Of a stretch of DNA of 64,000 nt, positions 12,115 to 23,028 are shown one piece after another (the stretch's first letter is position 1; each line of letters begins with the position of its first letter). Source of the stretch: Acanthamoeba sp. SK_2022b (Eukaryota; Discosea; Longamoebia; Acanthamoebidae). The translations under genes were made by a program, and so were the position numbers. The notes beneath the pieces are model-generated. The model worked only from the letters and a program-made list of their open reading frames with translations. It was not told the origin of the DNA and searched no databases. The stretch is taken from NCBI GenBank assembly GCA_027943245.1, contig JANDJZ010000098.1, positions 50,900 through 114,899 on the forward strand, given 5' to 3'.

Positions 12115-14095
12115 ATGATGGAGCTACAGGGCCGCTACGTCCTTTCAATACAAAGCCACCAGGCCAAGTCTTCGGCGGAACTCGACTTCCCTGAGGGCGC
12201 CAGGTACGGCTGAGCAGTGAGAGGCTTCATCGAATGGGCAAGATTTTGATGTGAGACTTGCTGCTTAACTGCCTACCTTCGCACTGATGCAGGATTATGG
12301 TTACTGAAGAGCTGCCCGGTGGTTGGATGAAGGGCAAATACGACGGCGTGACCGGGGTCTTTCCTAAGAGGTATGTGGTTGCACAGAACACAAAGAAGGG
12401 GGACACGCCGGTTCAGTCTCGAGGCAAGCCCTCAACGCCTTCCTCGTCATCCAAAGGCCTTCTGATCGATGATCGGCGGCCTATACACTTTGCCAACGGC
12501 GATGACTTTAGGGATGCGAGGGAAAGAGAACGGGAGCGAGAGCGAGACAGGGAAAGGGAGAGGGAACGGGAGAGGGAGAGGGACAGAGAAAGGGAGCGCG
12601 ACCGAGACCGCGATCGAGATAGAGATCGGGATCGGGATCGGGATCGGGATCGTGACCGGGAGAGGGACCGCGACCGCGACAGAGATCGAGACAGACGGTT
12701 CAAGATCAAGGATGAGGAGAAGAAAAGGGATCGCCGGTACACCACGTCGTCAGCCTCACCAGGGACCAAACCTCGCGAAGACAGGTTTATGGAAGGGCGA
12801 GACATCTACGGCACGAGCGGGGGCAGCTTGATAGTCAAACCCAACGGCGGAGGCAGTGGTATAGGCGGTGGTGGAGGCGGAGGCGGTGGAAGTGGCATCT
12901 TCAGCAGCAAAGGGGTGAGGGAGGGCGTGCGGGAGAGGACTTCAACAGCTCCCCCAAGCGTGGGCCCGCTGCTGTCGGCGGAGGAGATTGATGAGCGCAT
13001 ACACGACCTCACCAACGAGATAGGCGACTGGCTGCGCAACAATTTTTACAGAGGCGGTGAGCACACCACCACCCACGTGTTTGGCGGGGTCTTCACCTTC
13101 TGCACTTCATTCTCACTTTAGTGTGCGGCCGCTGCGACAGAACAATTTGCTGTGACCATCAAGAAGAGGAGGGGCGGCTACCTGTCCTGCTTTTGTTCCA
13201 TCCAGAACGGGAGAGACGAGGAGTCGCAGCCACCACCCCTCGCGCAGGGCATCCTAGACGAGACTGATAACTCGAGAATCAGCAGCTACAGCGAAGGCAG
13301 CATACGGCCGCTCCCCAGCAGCGGCTATGATAGCAACCGAAATTCGCTCCCCTCGCTGGTAAGCTCCCCCAACCATCTCTTTGGTGTACGAGCGAAGGGC
13401 AGCGACTCACGTTGTTGGTGGGTGCAGCAAGTGCAATACGGCAACGAGTCGAGCTACTCTCCCGTTCGCAGCCGATGGACGAATGGAGGGGGCTCCGGCA
13501 TCCTGAGTTCTAGCGGCGGCGGCAGCGGGATCGCCAACACGGCGACTCCGGTCACTGCCAACGGCACCAACGGGAACAGCGACCTCCGCAGTCGATCGGA
13601 ATCGTTCGGCAGCGATTCAGATCAACCGGATTCGGGAGCCTTCAACATTCCTCTCCTGGATGACGAAGAGGTTTGTATTACCACCCAACGCGCGCTCATG
13701 TACATGCACATCCACTCACACACGCCCGTGGTGACTTGGTGTAGGGCTTCGAGTTGTTTGTCAAAACGTTAACGGACCCAGATCTGGGAATCCCCGTTGT
13801 GAGCCGCACCCACAAGATGAAGACCTTCAACCGCACGTTCATCGGCACCGACGCGGTCAACTGGATCCTCGAATATCTGCACATCACCGACCGGTACGCC
13901 CACAGCGCAGCACAAACAGCACATCACCACTCAATTCGCACGAGGACAATTGAGCTGACTCGACGGCTGGCCGGTCGCAGCTATGTGGCGGTGCGGGTGG
14001 GCAACTTGCTCATGCAGAGGGGAGTCATTGAGCACCTAAGCAACGACCTCCCGTTTCTCGACAAGTTCGTTTACTACAAGTTTCGAGAAGACTAG
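12115..14095 (+). CDS. SH3 - Arg/Glu/Asp repeat - DEP domain protein
   Basis: Six exons: 12115-12203, 12293-13056, 13141-13358, 13428-13670, 13745-13893, 13981-14095. The start ATGATG follows a purine-rich leader. Exons 1 and 2 join in frame to make an N-terminal SH3 domain ending in VTEELPGGWMKGKYDG and VTGVFPKRYV, the canonical W-x-G and P-x-x-Y-V. Next come a charged Arg-Glu then Arg-Asp dipeptide tract (about 12520-12700), a Gly-rich linker and a short Cys-rich segment (YLSCFC). At the C-terminus is a DEP-like domain with FIGTDAVNWIL, GNLLMQRGVIEHL and KFVYYKF. DEP domains bind membranes or GPCRs and SH3 domains bind Pro-rich partners, so a membrane-recruited signalling adaptor is plausible. 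No catalytic domain is visible. The splice phases all agree. Confidence 0.82.
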
Positions 14096-14237
14096 AGGCT
14101 CTCTACCTCCTCGTCTCCCTATTATGCTCCGCAAACAGAACAAAACATACAGACCACGCGACCTGCTTCCACCTCCGTTGCTTCTTATTACCTGTTTTTT
14201 TTTCTTGTCATTTCTTTATTTCTCTACACGAAGCAAG

Positions 14238-14450
14238 ATGAAGGAGAAGGCGTTGGGGCTGCTGCGACACTTGCCACCCCCACGACCTCACGAATGGTGG
14301 ATGTGGCTTTACTGGTTCGGTGCCCTGGGCGCTGGCATCAAGCTCGGCTACGACCGCTGGCCCTGGTTCTCCCCACGTAAAAACAAGAGCGGCCCAGCGG
14401 CACTCGGCGATAAGTCTCCACCCGGCAATGGCTCGCTTCCTCGCGACTGA
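14238..14450 (+). CDS. 70-residue single-pass membrane microprotein
   Basis: A single-exon frame starting at ATG 14238. An earlier part of the same open frame lacks a better start. The sequence has a basic N-terminus, a Trp-rich hydrophobic stretch (WWMWLYWFGALGAGIKLGY) long enough for one membrane helix, and a basic, Pro/Gly-rich tail. This resembles small accessory subunits of organellar membrane complexes, but I do not recognise the family. It lies 140 bases after the SH3-DEP stop on the same strand, so it could also be a downstream frame of that transcript. Confidence 0.45.
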   Translation: MKEKALGLLRHLPPPRPHEWWMWLYWFGALGAGIKLGYDRWPWFSPRKNKSGPAALGDKSPPGNGSLPRD

Positions 14451-14666
14451 GTGAGCCCCCCTCCCGCGTCACGGACTGTACATATCCACTGCTCCTCTTG
14501 ACAAAAAATACAAATAATAAATATAAATATTCTTTCTATGTAGATGAACCACTCTCCTGTAGATGTTGGCGCCCCATCCTTCTGCCAGGATCAGCGCTTC
14601 TGCGCCTAAATCTCGAAGCGCTAGCACGTGGCCATGTGCTGAAGATGAAGATGAAGTAGTAGGGGG

Positions 14667-15912
14667 CTATTCGATGGTGAGCATGCGCGTGCCCTCTTGA
14701 ATGATCTGATCCTCGCGCACGTAGAGCTTCACCTTGCCCGCCTGGCCGTGGACGCATCACCATGAGCCCAAAGGCAGGAAGGCGCGCACGCCCCACCACA
14801 CCACAGCATGGACGAGAGAGAGAGAGAGAGGAGGAGGAGGAGAGCGAGAGGAGAAGGAAGAGAGAGAGAGAGAGAGAGGAGGAGGAGGAGAGCGAGAGGA
14901 GAGGGCGTGCCTTGTGCGCCGTAATCTTGCTCTCCATCTTCATCGACTCCATGACCAGCAGCGCCTCGCCCGCCGCCACCTCCTTCCCGTCGGCCACCAG
15001 CAGCTGCAGTATTTTGCCTGTCGACCAATCGCAGCACAGCCCCCCCCCCCCCAACACCCACAACCCACCGGTGAGCCGCGGCGTGTCGCCATCGTCGTCG
15101 TGGCTGCGGCGAGCGCCGTGCGTACCGGGCATCTGGGCGATGTACTCGCCTTCGCCGGCCGCGTCGCCCACGAACGCCTGCGCGTACCTGCGCCCGTGTC
15201 ATGGCGCGTTGTGTGCGTGAGTGTGCATGCGTGTGCGTGAGAACGATGGAACGCGTGCGCGGCGGCAACAGCGAGGCGTGGCCGCACCGTGACTTGAGCG
15301 TGAACGCGGATTCGCCGAACGCGGCAGAGTGCACGAAGATGCGGTCGTCCGCGGCGCCGACGACGAATCGCCGTCGGAGCCCGTCCACGGACACGTCGAG
15401 CGTGGCGTCCTCCCGTTCCTCCTCCCCGTCGTCATCGCCGCGCGTGCCCGCGGAGGCGTGGTGGTGCTGGTGGAGCACCACGCGCGCGTGCTCCCGCGCC
15501 GAGCCCACCTTCACGTAGAAGTGGGCGTCGGGATCGCGCCGCGTGCCGGTCCCGCGCTTGGCCTCGTATCGATACTCGACCGCCACCGCGTGGCCCTTGT
15601 CGCCGCCTCCGCCCACAATGAACTCTTGGCGCTGTAGTCACGCCGACGGTCACGCGGTGGCTCGGGGGGGGTTGGGGAGAGGGGGGGGGGAGGAGAGAGA
15701 GAGAGAGAGAGACGGCGCACCGAGTTGGCGTAGGGGCTGTTGCGCCAGCCGGAGGGCAGGCGGCGGAGGAGCGTGCGCGCCCTCTCCCGCCTCCGCCAGT
15801 CCCACAGGAGCGCCGCGATCACCATCTCGTCCTTGACCCCCTCCGACGCCTGCCGACTGCGCCACGGAGACGGTCCTCGTTAGTGCATGCGCGTGCGTGT
15901 GTGCGTGTGTGT

Positions 15913-15961
<49 letters not shown>

Positions 15962-18299
15962 GTCTGTACCGGACGTCGGCGGGGAGGTGGCGGTCGATGA
16001 AGTGGGTGTCGAATTGGCCGGCGCGGAAGCTGGGGTGGAGGAGCACCTGCTGCAGGAACGCCTTGTTCGTGGTGAGGCCCAGGATCACCGTCTCCCGCAG
16101 CGCCTTAACCATTTTGTTGAGCGCCTGTCCACAACAGAGCAGCCAATCAGGTCACCGTTTGACCCCCCAACCCACAATCATACATAGACTCTCTCTCTCA
16201 CACACACACAAACGGACCTCCTCTCGAGTGGCAGCGTGGGCGATGATCTTGCAGATGAGCGGATCGTAGTACACGCTGATCTCCGAACCTGCATGGTGAG
16301 AGAGAGAGAGAGTGCGCGCGTGAAGAGAGGTCAGGCGAATGGGGGTGTGCACGTGTGGGAGGCGAGGGAGAGGGAGAGGGAGAGGGAGAGGGAGAGGGAG
16401 AGGGAGAGGGAGCGGACCACTGCGTATGCCGCCGTCGTAGCGCACGCCGGCGATGGCGGCCGGTCGCCACGAGAGTACGCGGCCGGTGCATGGAAAGAAG
16501 TTGTTGTCCGGGTCCTCGGCGTAGAGCCGACACTCCACGGCGTGCCCCCGCACCGCCACCCCCTCTTGGCTGCGCAGCCCGCCCGTCACACCGATCCCGT
16601 GAGCCATTTTGCGCGCGCGCACGCGTGCGTGCGAGAAAGTGATCGCGCACACCTGAGGCCGAGCTCATCGAGGGACGCCCCCTGCGCGACGCGGATCTGG
16701 GCGTGCACGAGGTCGACGCCCGTGGTCATCTCCGTGACCGGGTGCTCCACCTGCAGCCGCGTGTTGACCTCCAGAAAGTAGTAGCGCCCTGCGATCGCGT
16801 TTGGCGGCCATCGCCCACCGTTGGACGTCAGGCAAGGCCCACCACCACCACCACCACCACCACCACCACCACCACCACCACCACCACCACCACCACCACC
16901 ACCACCACCACCAGCGGCGGCGACCAGACAGAGCGGGGCGTGGTCGGCGTGCCTTGGTCGTCGGCGATGAACTCGACGGTGCCGGCGCCTCGGTAGCCGA
17001 TCGCGCGGCCGATGGCCACCGCCGACCGGCCCATGCGCGCCCTGAGGGCGGGCGTCATCGCCACGGAGGGCGCCTCCTCGACCACCTTCTGGTGGCGGCG
17101 CTGGACCGAGCACTCGCGCTCGTTCAGGTGGACCACGCCGCCGTACCGGTCGCCCAGGATCTGGAACTCGATGTGGCGCACGTTGTCAAAGTACTTCTCG
17201 ATCAGCAGCGTGTCGTCGCCGAACGAGTTCCTCGACTCCCGCTTGGCTGGCGGCGGCGGTGGAAGTGGACCGCGTAAACAACAGACAACAGACGACAGTG
17301 GGGTGGAGGGGGGGGGCGATAGCGCCGACGCGCAGGAGGGAGATGGGGGGGGGGAGGGCGAACCGGAGTCGATGGCGTCGACGAGCTGCGAGGCCTCCCT
17401 GACCACTCGCATGCCCTTGCCGCCGCCTCCGGCGCTGGCCTTCAGGAGCACGGGGAAGCCTGGCAGCCCGTTCACACGCGCGACACACACGACACACACA
17501 CACACACAGCGCGTCAAGGTGAGGAGGAGTCGATGGTGGTGATGATGACAGGTGGGAGAAAAGCACCGATTCGCTGGGCCTCTCGGCTGAGCGTCTCCGT
17601 GGACTGGTCGGCTCCGTCGTAGCCGGGGATCAGTGGGATCGACGCGTCCTTCTCCCTGTTGTGGTTCGTTTCGCAGGTCGCGTGTCGGTTGGCACACCGC
17701 CAACGCTGGAGGGTAGCACGGACACATCATCAGAGGGGTACCGGAGAAGGAGCTTGGCGCCGCGCTTGGAGCCCATGGAGGCGATGGCCTCTGGCGTGGG
17801 CCCGACGAAGACGATGCCCTCCTCCTCACACCGCCGCGCAAAGTCCTCGTTCTCTGACAGGAAGCCATAGCCTGGGGCGACCGATATTATTAAGGGGTAA
17901 ATGTTAAAAAAAAAAAAAAAGATATACAAGATCATTACTATGGGAAAAGGAATAGCTTTAATTATTTTTAATTATTTTCATTTTTCATATTTAAAATAAA
18001 ATAAAATAAGAAAGAGTAATGTTAGATCTTAGAGAGAAACCTGGGTGGATGGCGTCTGCGCCAACGCGACGAGCGGCCTCGAGTATGGCATCGACGCGAA
18101 GGTAGGACGAGGAGGCAGCAGGGCCGTCGCCAATGAGGACAGCTTCATCGGCTGCTTGCACGAAGGGGGCATCTGAATCGACCACCGAATGCACGGCCAC
18201 TGTCGCTATGTCGAGTTCGCGACACGCTCTCATCACGCGCAGCGCGATCTCGCCGCGGTTGGCCACCAAGAGCTTCCCTATCTTCCTTTGTCCCTCCAT
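14667..18299 (-). CDS. Biotin-dependent acyl-CoA carboxylase alpha subunit, probably 3-methylcrotonyl-CoA carboxylase type
   Basis: Reads [19 protein letters not shown] at the start, then the biotin carboxylase domain: [12 protein letters not shown], the Gly-rich ATP loop [31 protein letters not shown] and [15 protein letters not shown]. It ends with a biotinyl domain whose MESMKMES carries the biotinylated lysine at 14938-14940. The QRRHQK-EEAP block and the PGYDGADQS loop follow the methylcrotonyl (MCCA) branch more than propionyl or acetyl enzymes. The usual role is the ATP-dependent CO2 loading step of leucine breakdown in mitochondria, with a beta subunit that is not in this window. No long mitochondrial presequence is visible, because the enzyme fold starts almost at Met1. 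Many introns; two appear to be GC-AG (14742-14910 and 16799-16952). A (GTG)n tract lies in one of them. Confidence 0.88.
15914..15959. repeat. (GT)n microsatellite in a carboxylase intron
   Basis: A GT run of about 45 bases between carboxylase exons. Confidence 0.95.
16364..16411. repeat. Hexanucleotide repeat (GGGAGA)n in a carboxylase intron
   Basis: About eight GGGAGA units within an intron. Confidence 0.9.
16839..16911. repeat. (CAC)n trinucleotide tract inside a GC-AG intron
   Basis: About 24 CAC units (GTG on the coding strand). It is intronic and is not a poly-His coding tract, because the flanking exons join across it to restore the carboxylase motif. Confidence 0.9.
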
Positions 18300-18805
18300 C
18301 TTTATGTTTTATTTATTTTTATTTTGTGGCATTTTTGTCTTTTTTTTCCCCACAGTACAGTGGTCGTGATCTGGCAAGATACTGTTACACACCAACCGAG
18401 ATGGGCCAATACGTTAGCACTCCCAAGATAGCCACGAGTGGTAACGGAGAGCCGGTGGTCAATTCATTTGCAGTGTTTTTGTTCTATTCGGCCAAATAAA
18501 AGGGACCATCAATTCCCTCGACTTGTTCGTCTCCGTTCGCGCCAACGGAAATAACCAGCGCCACCGGTTCAGGTACTGCCCCACCCCCACCACCGGCGTG
18601 CAATAATCGAAAACACAACGAAAAGGGAAAGTTATAGAGGTGTTGAGGAGAGAACGGCTGCGTCCCAAACTACAACCTGCTCTCCATCTACACCAGGAGG
18701 AAATAAAAGAAAGAAGAACGGCGACAAAAGAACGAAGGCGGAAAAAACGGCCCCTAACGATTTTTTTTATTCGGCTCTCCCCTCGTTGCCACATTGGACT
18801 GATCC
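18300..18805. promoter_or_regulatory. Divergent intergenic region between carboxylase and Rac-like GTPase genes
   Basis: About 500 bases between two divergent start codons, with T-rich stretches near both starts. It should contain both promoters. No specific element is recognised. Confidence 0.5.
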
Positions 18806-20037
18806 ATGTCACGACGCGCCGAAAAAGTAGCCATGCAGGCCATCAAATGTGTAGTCGTGGGTACGGGCTCCCCTCTTCATACAATCGCTTCAAATTTGTT
18901 GGGCGACCCGTTATCTTTTATTTGAATTTTGAGAGATTTCCAGCGACCTCACCCTCGAACGCGTACCAGGTGATGGAGCGGTGGGTAAGACGTGCATGCT
19001 CATGTCCTTTGCCAACAACGTCTTTCCGCAAGAGTACGCTCCCCCCCAAAACCCTTCGTTCTTTCAATCGTCTTTTATTTTTCGCTCCTTTTTACTGAAA
19101 GGTGACGACCACCAATCATCTTGCCCTAACGGCTAGTTTTGATTGTACCGGGAGCGCTCCCCTTCTTGTGCGTGTTTGTACTTGTTGTTTTAATTTTTTA
19201 TTTATTTATTTTTCCTTTCTATTCTATTCTATTCTATTTGTTGTTTGGTCGTACTGATGTCCGTCACAGGTACATCCCTACCGTATTTGATAACTACAAC
19301 ACGGCCATCATGGTCGACGACTCGCCCTACAACCTCGGGTAACTCCCGCCCCTCCTCTCCCTCGCGCCTCCCCTCCCCTCTCAGGTGGCGCTGACCAGGC
19401 CACGCCGTCGTCGATGCGCAGGCTCTGGGATACTGCCGGACAGGAGGAGTACGACCGACTGCGGGCGCTCTGCTACCCGCAGACCGACGTCTTCCTCATC
19501 TGCTTCTCCCTCGTCACTCCGAGCTCCTTCGAAAACGTTCGACTTCGGGTAACTCTCATCTCTCTCCCCGCGCTGCTGTGTGGCGTGTGTGTGTGTGTGT
19601 GTGTGTGTGTGTCTGTGCGTGTGCGTGCGTGCGTGTTCTCACCCAGTGTGACGAATTGAAATTCGGCAGTGGCAGCCGGAGCTGGCCACTCACTGCCCGA
19701 CGGTGCCGTTCATCCTGGTGGGGCTGAAGATCGACCTCAGAGAGGACCCGACGGCCCTCGAGACGCTCCACAAACAGAAGCTGTCGCCCATCACCACCGA
19801 CGAGGTACCTCACGTGCTCTCCCGCTTCATCACCGACTTTATTGTCGTCATCGCCATCGTCGTCGTCGCTCACCTTGTTGGCCGTCAAACCATCAGGGAA
19901 GGCGGCTTGCCCAAGAGCTTGGAGCTGCGGCCTACGCCGAATGCTCGGCCATGACACAGAGGGTATAACCCCCCCCCCCACCACAATCCTCTTCGTTGTC
20001 GTCGTCGTCAGGGGGGGGGGGTTAACGGGTAAGCTGA

Positions 20038-20115
<78 letters not shown>

Positions 20116-20287
20116 CGATGCGCAGGGCTTGAAGACGGTATTTGACGAGGCGACGCGAGCAGTGCTCAAGAACAGGGCGGCGGCCGCGGCGGCGGAGGAG
20201 CGGCTCCGGCGGGAATCGGTGGTGGCCCCGGCCCCGCCGCCCGTCCGACAAGCGCCCAAGAAGGAGGGCTGCTGCCTCCTCAGCTGA
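18806..20287 (+). CDS. Rho-family (Rac-like) small GTPase
   Basis: Exons: 18806-18860, 18970-19033, 19270-19338, 19422-19548, 19670-19804, 19897-19962, 20126-20287. The joined protein has the P-loop GDGAVGKT, switch [11 protein letters not shown], switch [15 protein letters not shown], a Rho-insert region with [11 protein letters not shown] and KLSPIT, the [17 protein letters not shown] block, and a C-terminal CLLS CAAX box for geranylgeranylation. Rac proteins switch between GTP and GDP at the membrane and steer actin, motility and phagocytosis. The guanine-recognition motif reads LKID where Rac proteins usually have TKLD. The C-terminal tail is short and Ala/Pro-rich, with only one KK pair. 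A second in-frame ATG at 18833 would remove the first nine residues (MSRRAEKVA). That start is the more typical Rho-family N-terminus. Confidence 0.92.
20040..20115. repeat. (GT)n microsatellite in the last intron of the Rac-like gene
   Basis: A GT run of about 76 bases just before the last acceptor (CAG at 20123-20125). Confidence 0.95.
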
Positions 20288-20580
20288 GCGCAGGCGGAGA
20301 GAGCTCCAGAGGTGGAGAGAGAGAGAGAGAGAGAAGAGGTAATAGATCGAGAACGGAGAAGGGTGGCGATGGTTGAGCGTTATGAAAGTGAGGCGAGTGG
20401 GACATATTGGAACTCAAGAACGAAAATGTATTATGTAAATACACAGCCAAATAAGAATGGACAGCCAATGGGCACCCACGATCGGGCTTTCACTGCACGC
20501 TGGACAAAGCGCAGACGAGAAATCGTAAGTCGCTGGCTGGTCTTGCTCCGCTTTGCCTTCCCCAAACACAACATATCCAA

Positions 20581-21216
20581 ATGGTAGGGCGAAGGACGAC
20601 GGAACCGCTGGCCTTGCTGCTGCTGTTGGTGGTCATCGCCACCGCCTCGTTGGCACTGGCCCAGCCCGCTCCGCCACTGTGGGACAAGGCCTTCAAGTTC
20701 GTCGCGGCCGTGGAGCCCGAGCCCGTCTGGCCGAGCACCGTGTCGATGCAGTACCACTACCGGTGGGACATCCCCGCCGTGTCGCAGGTCATGACCAACG
20801 AGCAGGGCCAGACCTTCATCATCCTCCACGTCAAGACCAACACCTGGCGGGTCAACCCCGGCAACCGCACATGCTGCCTGTGCACGAACCCGTTCGCGTG
20901 CGGCCACGTGACTCCGCCCCGGCCCGACTGGCTGAGCTCGGGCGGCAACGAGACGCAGTACCTGGGCGTGACCTCAATCAACGAGCGCGACTGCCACGGC
21001 TGGGCCAGGGCCGACCCGGTGGCCAAGTTTGGGTGGTGGACCAGCGTCAAGAGCGGCACGCCGTGCCAGCTCTCGTGGCTGCTGGGCGCGACCATCAACA
21101 TGGTGATGAGCTACTACACCAACGACCCCGCGCTCGTGCCCGACAGCGTGTTCGACGTGCCCTCCTATTGTCCCTACCGCGAGACCGATCCCAACTGCAA
21201 CATCTCCAGCTTTTAA
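20581..21216 (+). CDS. Secreted Cys-rich protein, ependymin-like in general layout
   Basis: A single-exon frame of 211 residues starting at ATG 20581. It begins with a signal peptide ([21 protein letters not shown]). The mature part has eight or more cysteines (for example RTCCLCTNPFACGHV, INERDCHGW, SYCPYRETDPNCNISSF) and N-glycosylation sequons NRT, NET and NIS. The fold-scale pattern (Y-x-Y-R-W-D, a hydrophobic beta-strand series, W-W near the middle) is reminiscent of ependymin-related secreted proteins. This is a loose resemblance only. No intron is needed, unlike its neighbours. Confidence 0.7.
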   Translation: MVGRRTTEPLALLLLLVVIATASLALAQPAPPLWDKAFKFVAAVEPEPVWPSTVSMQYHYRWDIPAVSQVMTNEQGQTFIILHVKTNTWRVNPGNRTCCLCTNPFACGHVTPPRPDWLSSGGNETQYLGVTSINERDCHGWARADPVAKFGWWTSVKSGTPCQLSWLLGATINMVMSYYTNDPALVPDSVFDVPSYCPYRETDPNCNISSF

Positions 21217-21430
21217 GGAAAGAAGAGAACCACTTAGTGGCCCGTTCAGAGTAAAGAGAGCCTCCCCGCAAGGAGAAGGACAGTCGTTCAAGGAACACAA
21301 GAAGCCACGTCACCATTTTCTTTTGGATTTTTCGTTTGATAATTAAAATAATTTTTTTTAAAGCCTTTAGATCACAACCTGAACAACAAACGATAATAAT
21401 CGCCAACTCGCCCTCGCCAATCGTCACACA

Positions 21431-21811
21431 ATGCAAGACCCGTTCTACGTAGTGAAAGAGTATGCCGGCGAAACCGCTCCTCGTCATTATTTAATCTTTT
21501 TATTATTATTTTTCCATCAGCACCTTGATTTTGTTTCTGCGTGGCCTCCCATCTCTCGCGAGATCGTGAGCGGCTCCTTATGCGTTGGGCGGGGGGGGGG
21601 CTCGCGCGCGCAGGGAGGTGGTACAGAGCGTGAACGGCGCGCGCACGCTGTACGCCCGGTGGCAGGAGCTGCTCGACACCACCAACACGGCCGAGGACGA
21701 GGAGTTCAAGTGGACCACCCACGAGCTCAAGCGCGTCCTCAAGAGCATCGACTGGGACCTCGTCGACCTCGACGAGACCATCAATATCCTCTTCCTCCTC
21801 CTCCTCCTTCT

Positions 21812-21864
<53 letters not shown>

Positions 21865-22909
21865 GCACACGCACACGCGCGCGTGTTGAAGGCCTTAACT
21901 CGGGTGGCGCACGTATCGTGGAGGGCAATCGGGCCAAGTTTCGAATGAACGAACAGGAGGTGGCGGACCGGCGCAAGTTCGTGACGGACACGCGGGCGAC
22001 GGTGGCCCAGATGAAGAAGGACATCGACAACCCCATTACCCGCGCCAAGGTCGAGCGCGACCAACGCGCCGTACGCCTCTCGCCTCCGCGCACACGCGCG
22101 CGCGAGAGAGTGCCCAGTTCACCGATCGACGTGTGCGTGCGTGATGGACGATGGGATCGCGGTGGCCAGGCGTTGATTCCGACGACGATGGGCGTGCCGC
22201 GAACATCGAGGGAGAAGCTGGAGGCGGCCATCCGCGAGGACAACGAGGCGTTCATTCAAGCACAGAAGCTCAGACAGAGCGTAAGCCAGCCCCTCCCCCT
22301 TTCTTGGCATCGCCACTCCGGCGTCGTTGCGTTGCGTTGCGTTGCGTTGCGTTGCGTTGCGTTGCGTTGCGTTGCGTTGCCTAACGCGGGTCGCGTTCGC
22401 GTTCGGCAGCAAATGCGGAAAGAGGAGGAGGAGCACCTCGACCACATCGAGAAGGGGCTGGGCAAGCTCAGCGAGATGTCCCTCACCATTCATGACGAGC
22501 TAGAAGACCAAGACGAGTACCTACTGCCCCCCTCCCCAAACCTTTCACCGTGGTTGGGTGGTGGTGGTGGTGGCGGCGGCGGCGGCGGTGGTGGACCGTC
22601 GATGGTGCAACTCACGTTATGAGCGCAGGCTGTTGGACAAGTTTCACAACGAGGTGTCGTCCACCACCAATCGGGTGTCGGCCGGCATCAAAAAGATCAG
22701 CGAACTCATCGACCGCTCCAGCAGTACGGCCTCCCCCTTGACCCCCCTCCCCTTCCCGCTCCGGGATGCGCACGCTGATGGCTCTCTTCCTCCACCTCCC
22801 TCTCGTCCGTGTCTGGCGTTCACCACGCCCAGCGCGAACGTCGTGGCTCATCATCATGGGCCTGGTGGGCATCATCCTCTTCCTCCTCTTCGTGGTCTTC
22901 TTTTTGTAA
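21431..22909 (+). CDS. Syntaxin-6/61-type Qc SNARE
   Basis: Exons: 21431-21459, 21614-21783, 21913-22070, about 22215-22280, 22410-22516, 22629 to about 22721, and a last exon from about 22833 to 22909. The N-terminus MQDPFYVVK with VNGARTLYARWQELL and WTTHELKRVLKSIDWDL followed by DLDETISIVE is the syntaxin-6 N-terminal three-helix domain. The SNARE helix runs from LSEMSLTIHDELEDQDELL to IKKISELID. A hydrophobic tail anchor (WLIIMGLVGIILFLLFVVFF) ends at the stop codon. Such SNAREs mediate endosome to trans-Golgi fusion. The second intron (21784-21912) has AT-AC ends and U12-type signals; joining there restores DETISIVE exactly. The fourth-exon acceptor is weak and is placed by phase. Confidence 0.9.
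21784..21912 (+). other. Probable U12-type AT-AC intron in the syntaxin gene
   Basis: The donor is ATATCCTCTT, one base from the U12 consensus ATATCCTTT. The branch-like GCCTTAACT lies at 21892-21900, about 13 bases before the terminal AC at 21911-21912. No GT-AG pair nearby joins the frame, whereas AT-AC restores the family motif DETISIVE. Confidence 0.85.
21814..21863. repeat. (CA)n microsatellite within the AT-AC intron
   Basis: A CA run of about 50 bases that makes up nearly 40 percent of the intron. Confidence 0.95.
22322..22380. repeat. Pentanucleotide repeat (GTTGC)n in a syntaxin intron
   Basis: About twelve GTTGC units. Confidence 0.95.
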
Positions 22910-23028
22910 TGGTTTTAATGTGTTCAAAAAAAAAAAGCAAGCAAAATAATAAAAAGTAACAAAAAACAAAAAAACGGATAAATATTAAAATATTAAAATA
23001 AATATCCTGCAGAGAGACGGCAGCCAGC

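Noticed and set aside
11750..12148. 132-codon minus-strand open frame in the divergent intergenic region
   Set aside because: No domain, and it overlaps the first exon of the SH3-DEP gene; probably chance in GC-rich DNA.
16801..16996. Open frame with a long poly-His/Thr run on the plus strand
   Set aside because: It is the antisense of an intronic (GTG)n tract in the carboxylase gene, and the flanking exons join across it.
20312..20587. Small plus-strand frame between the Rac-like and the secreted protein genes
   Set aside because: It is purine-rich 3'-UTR-type sequence with no recognisable domain.
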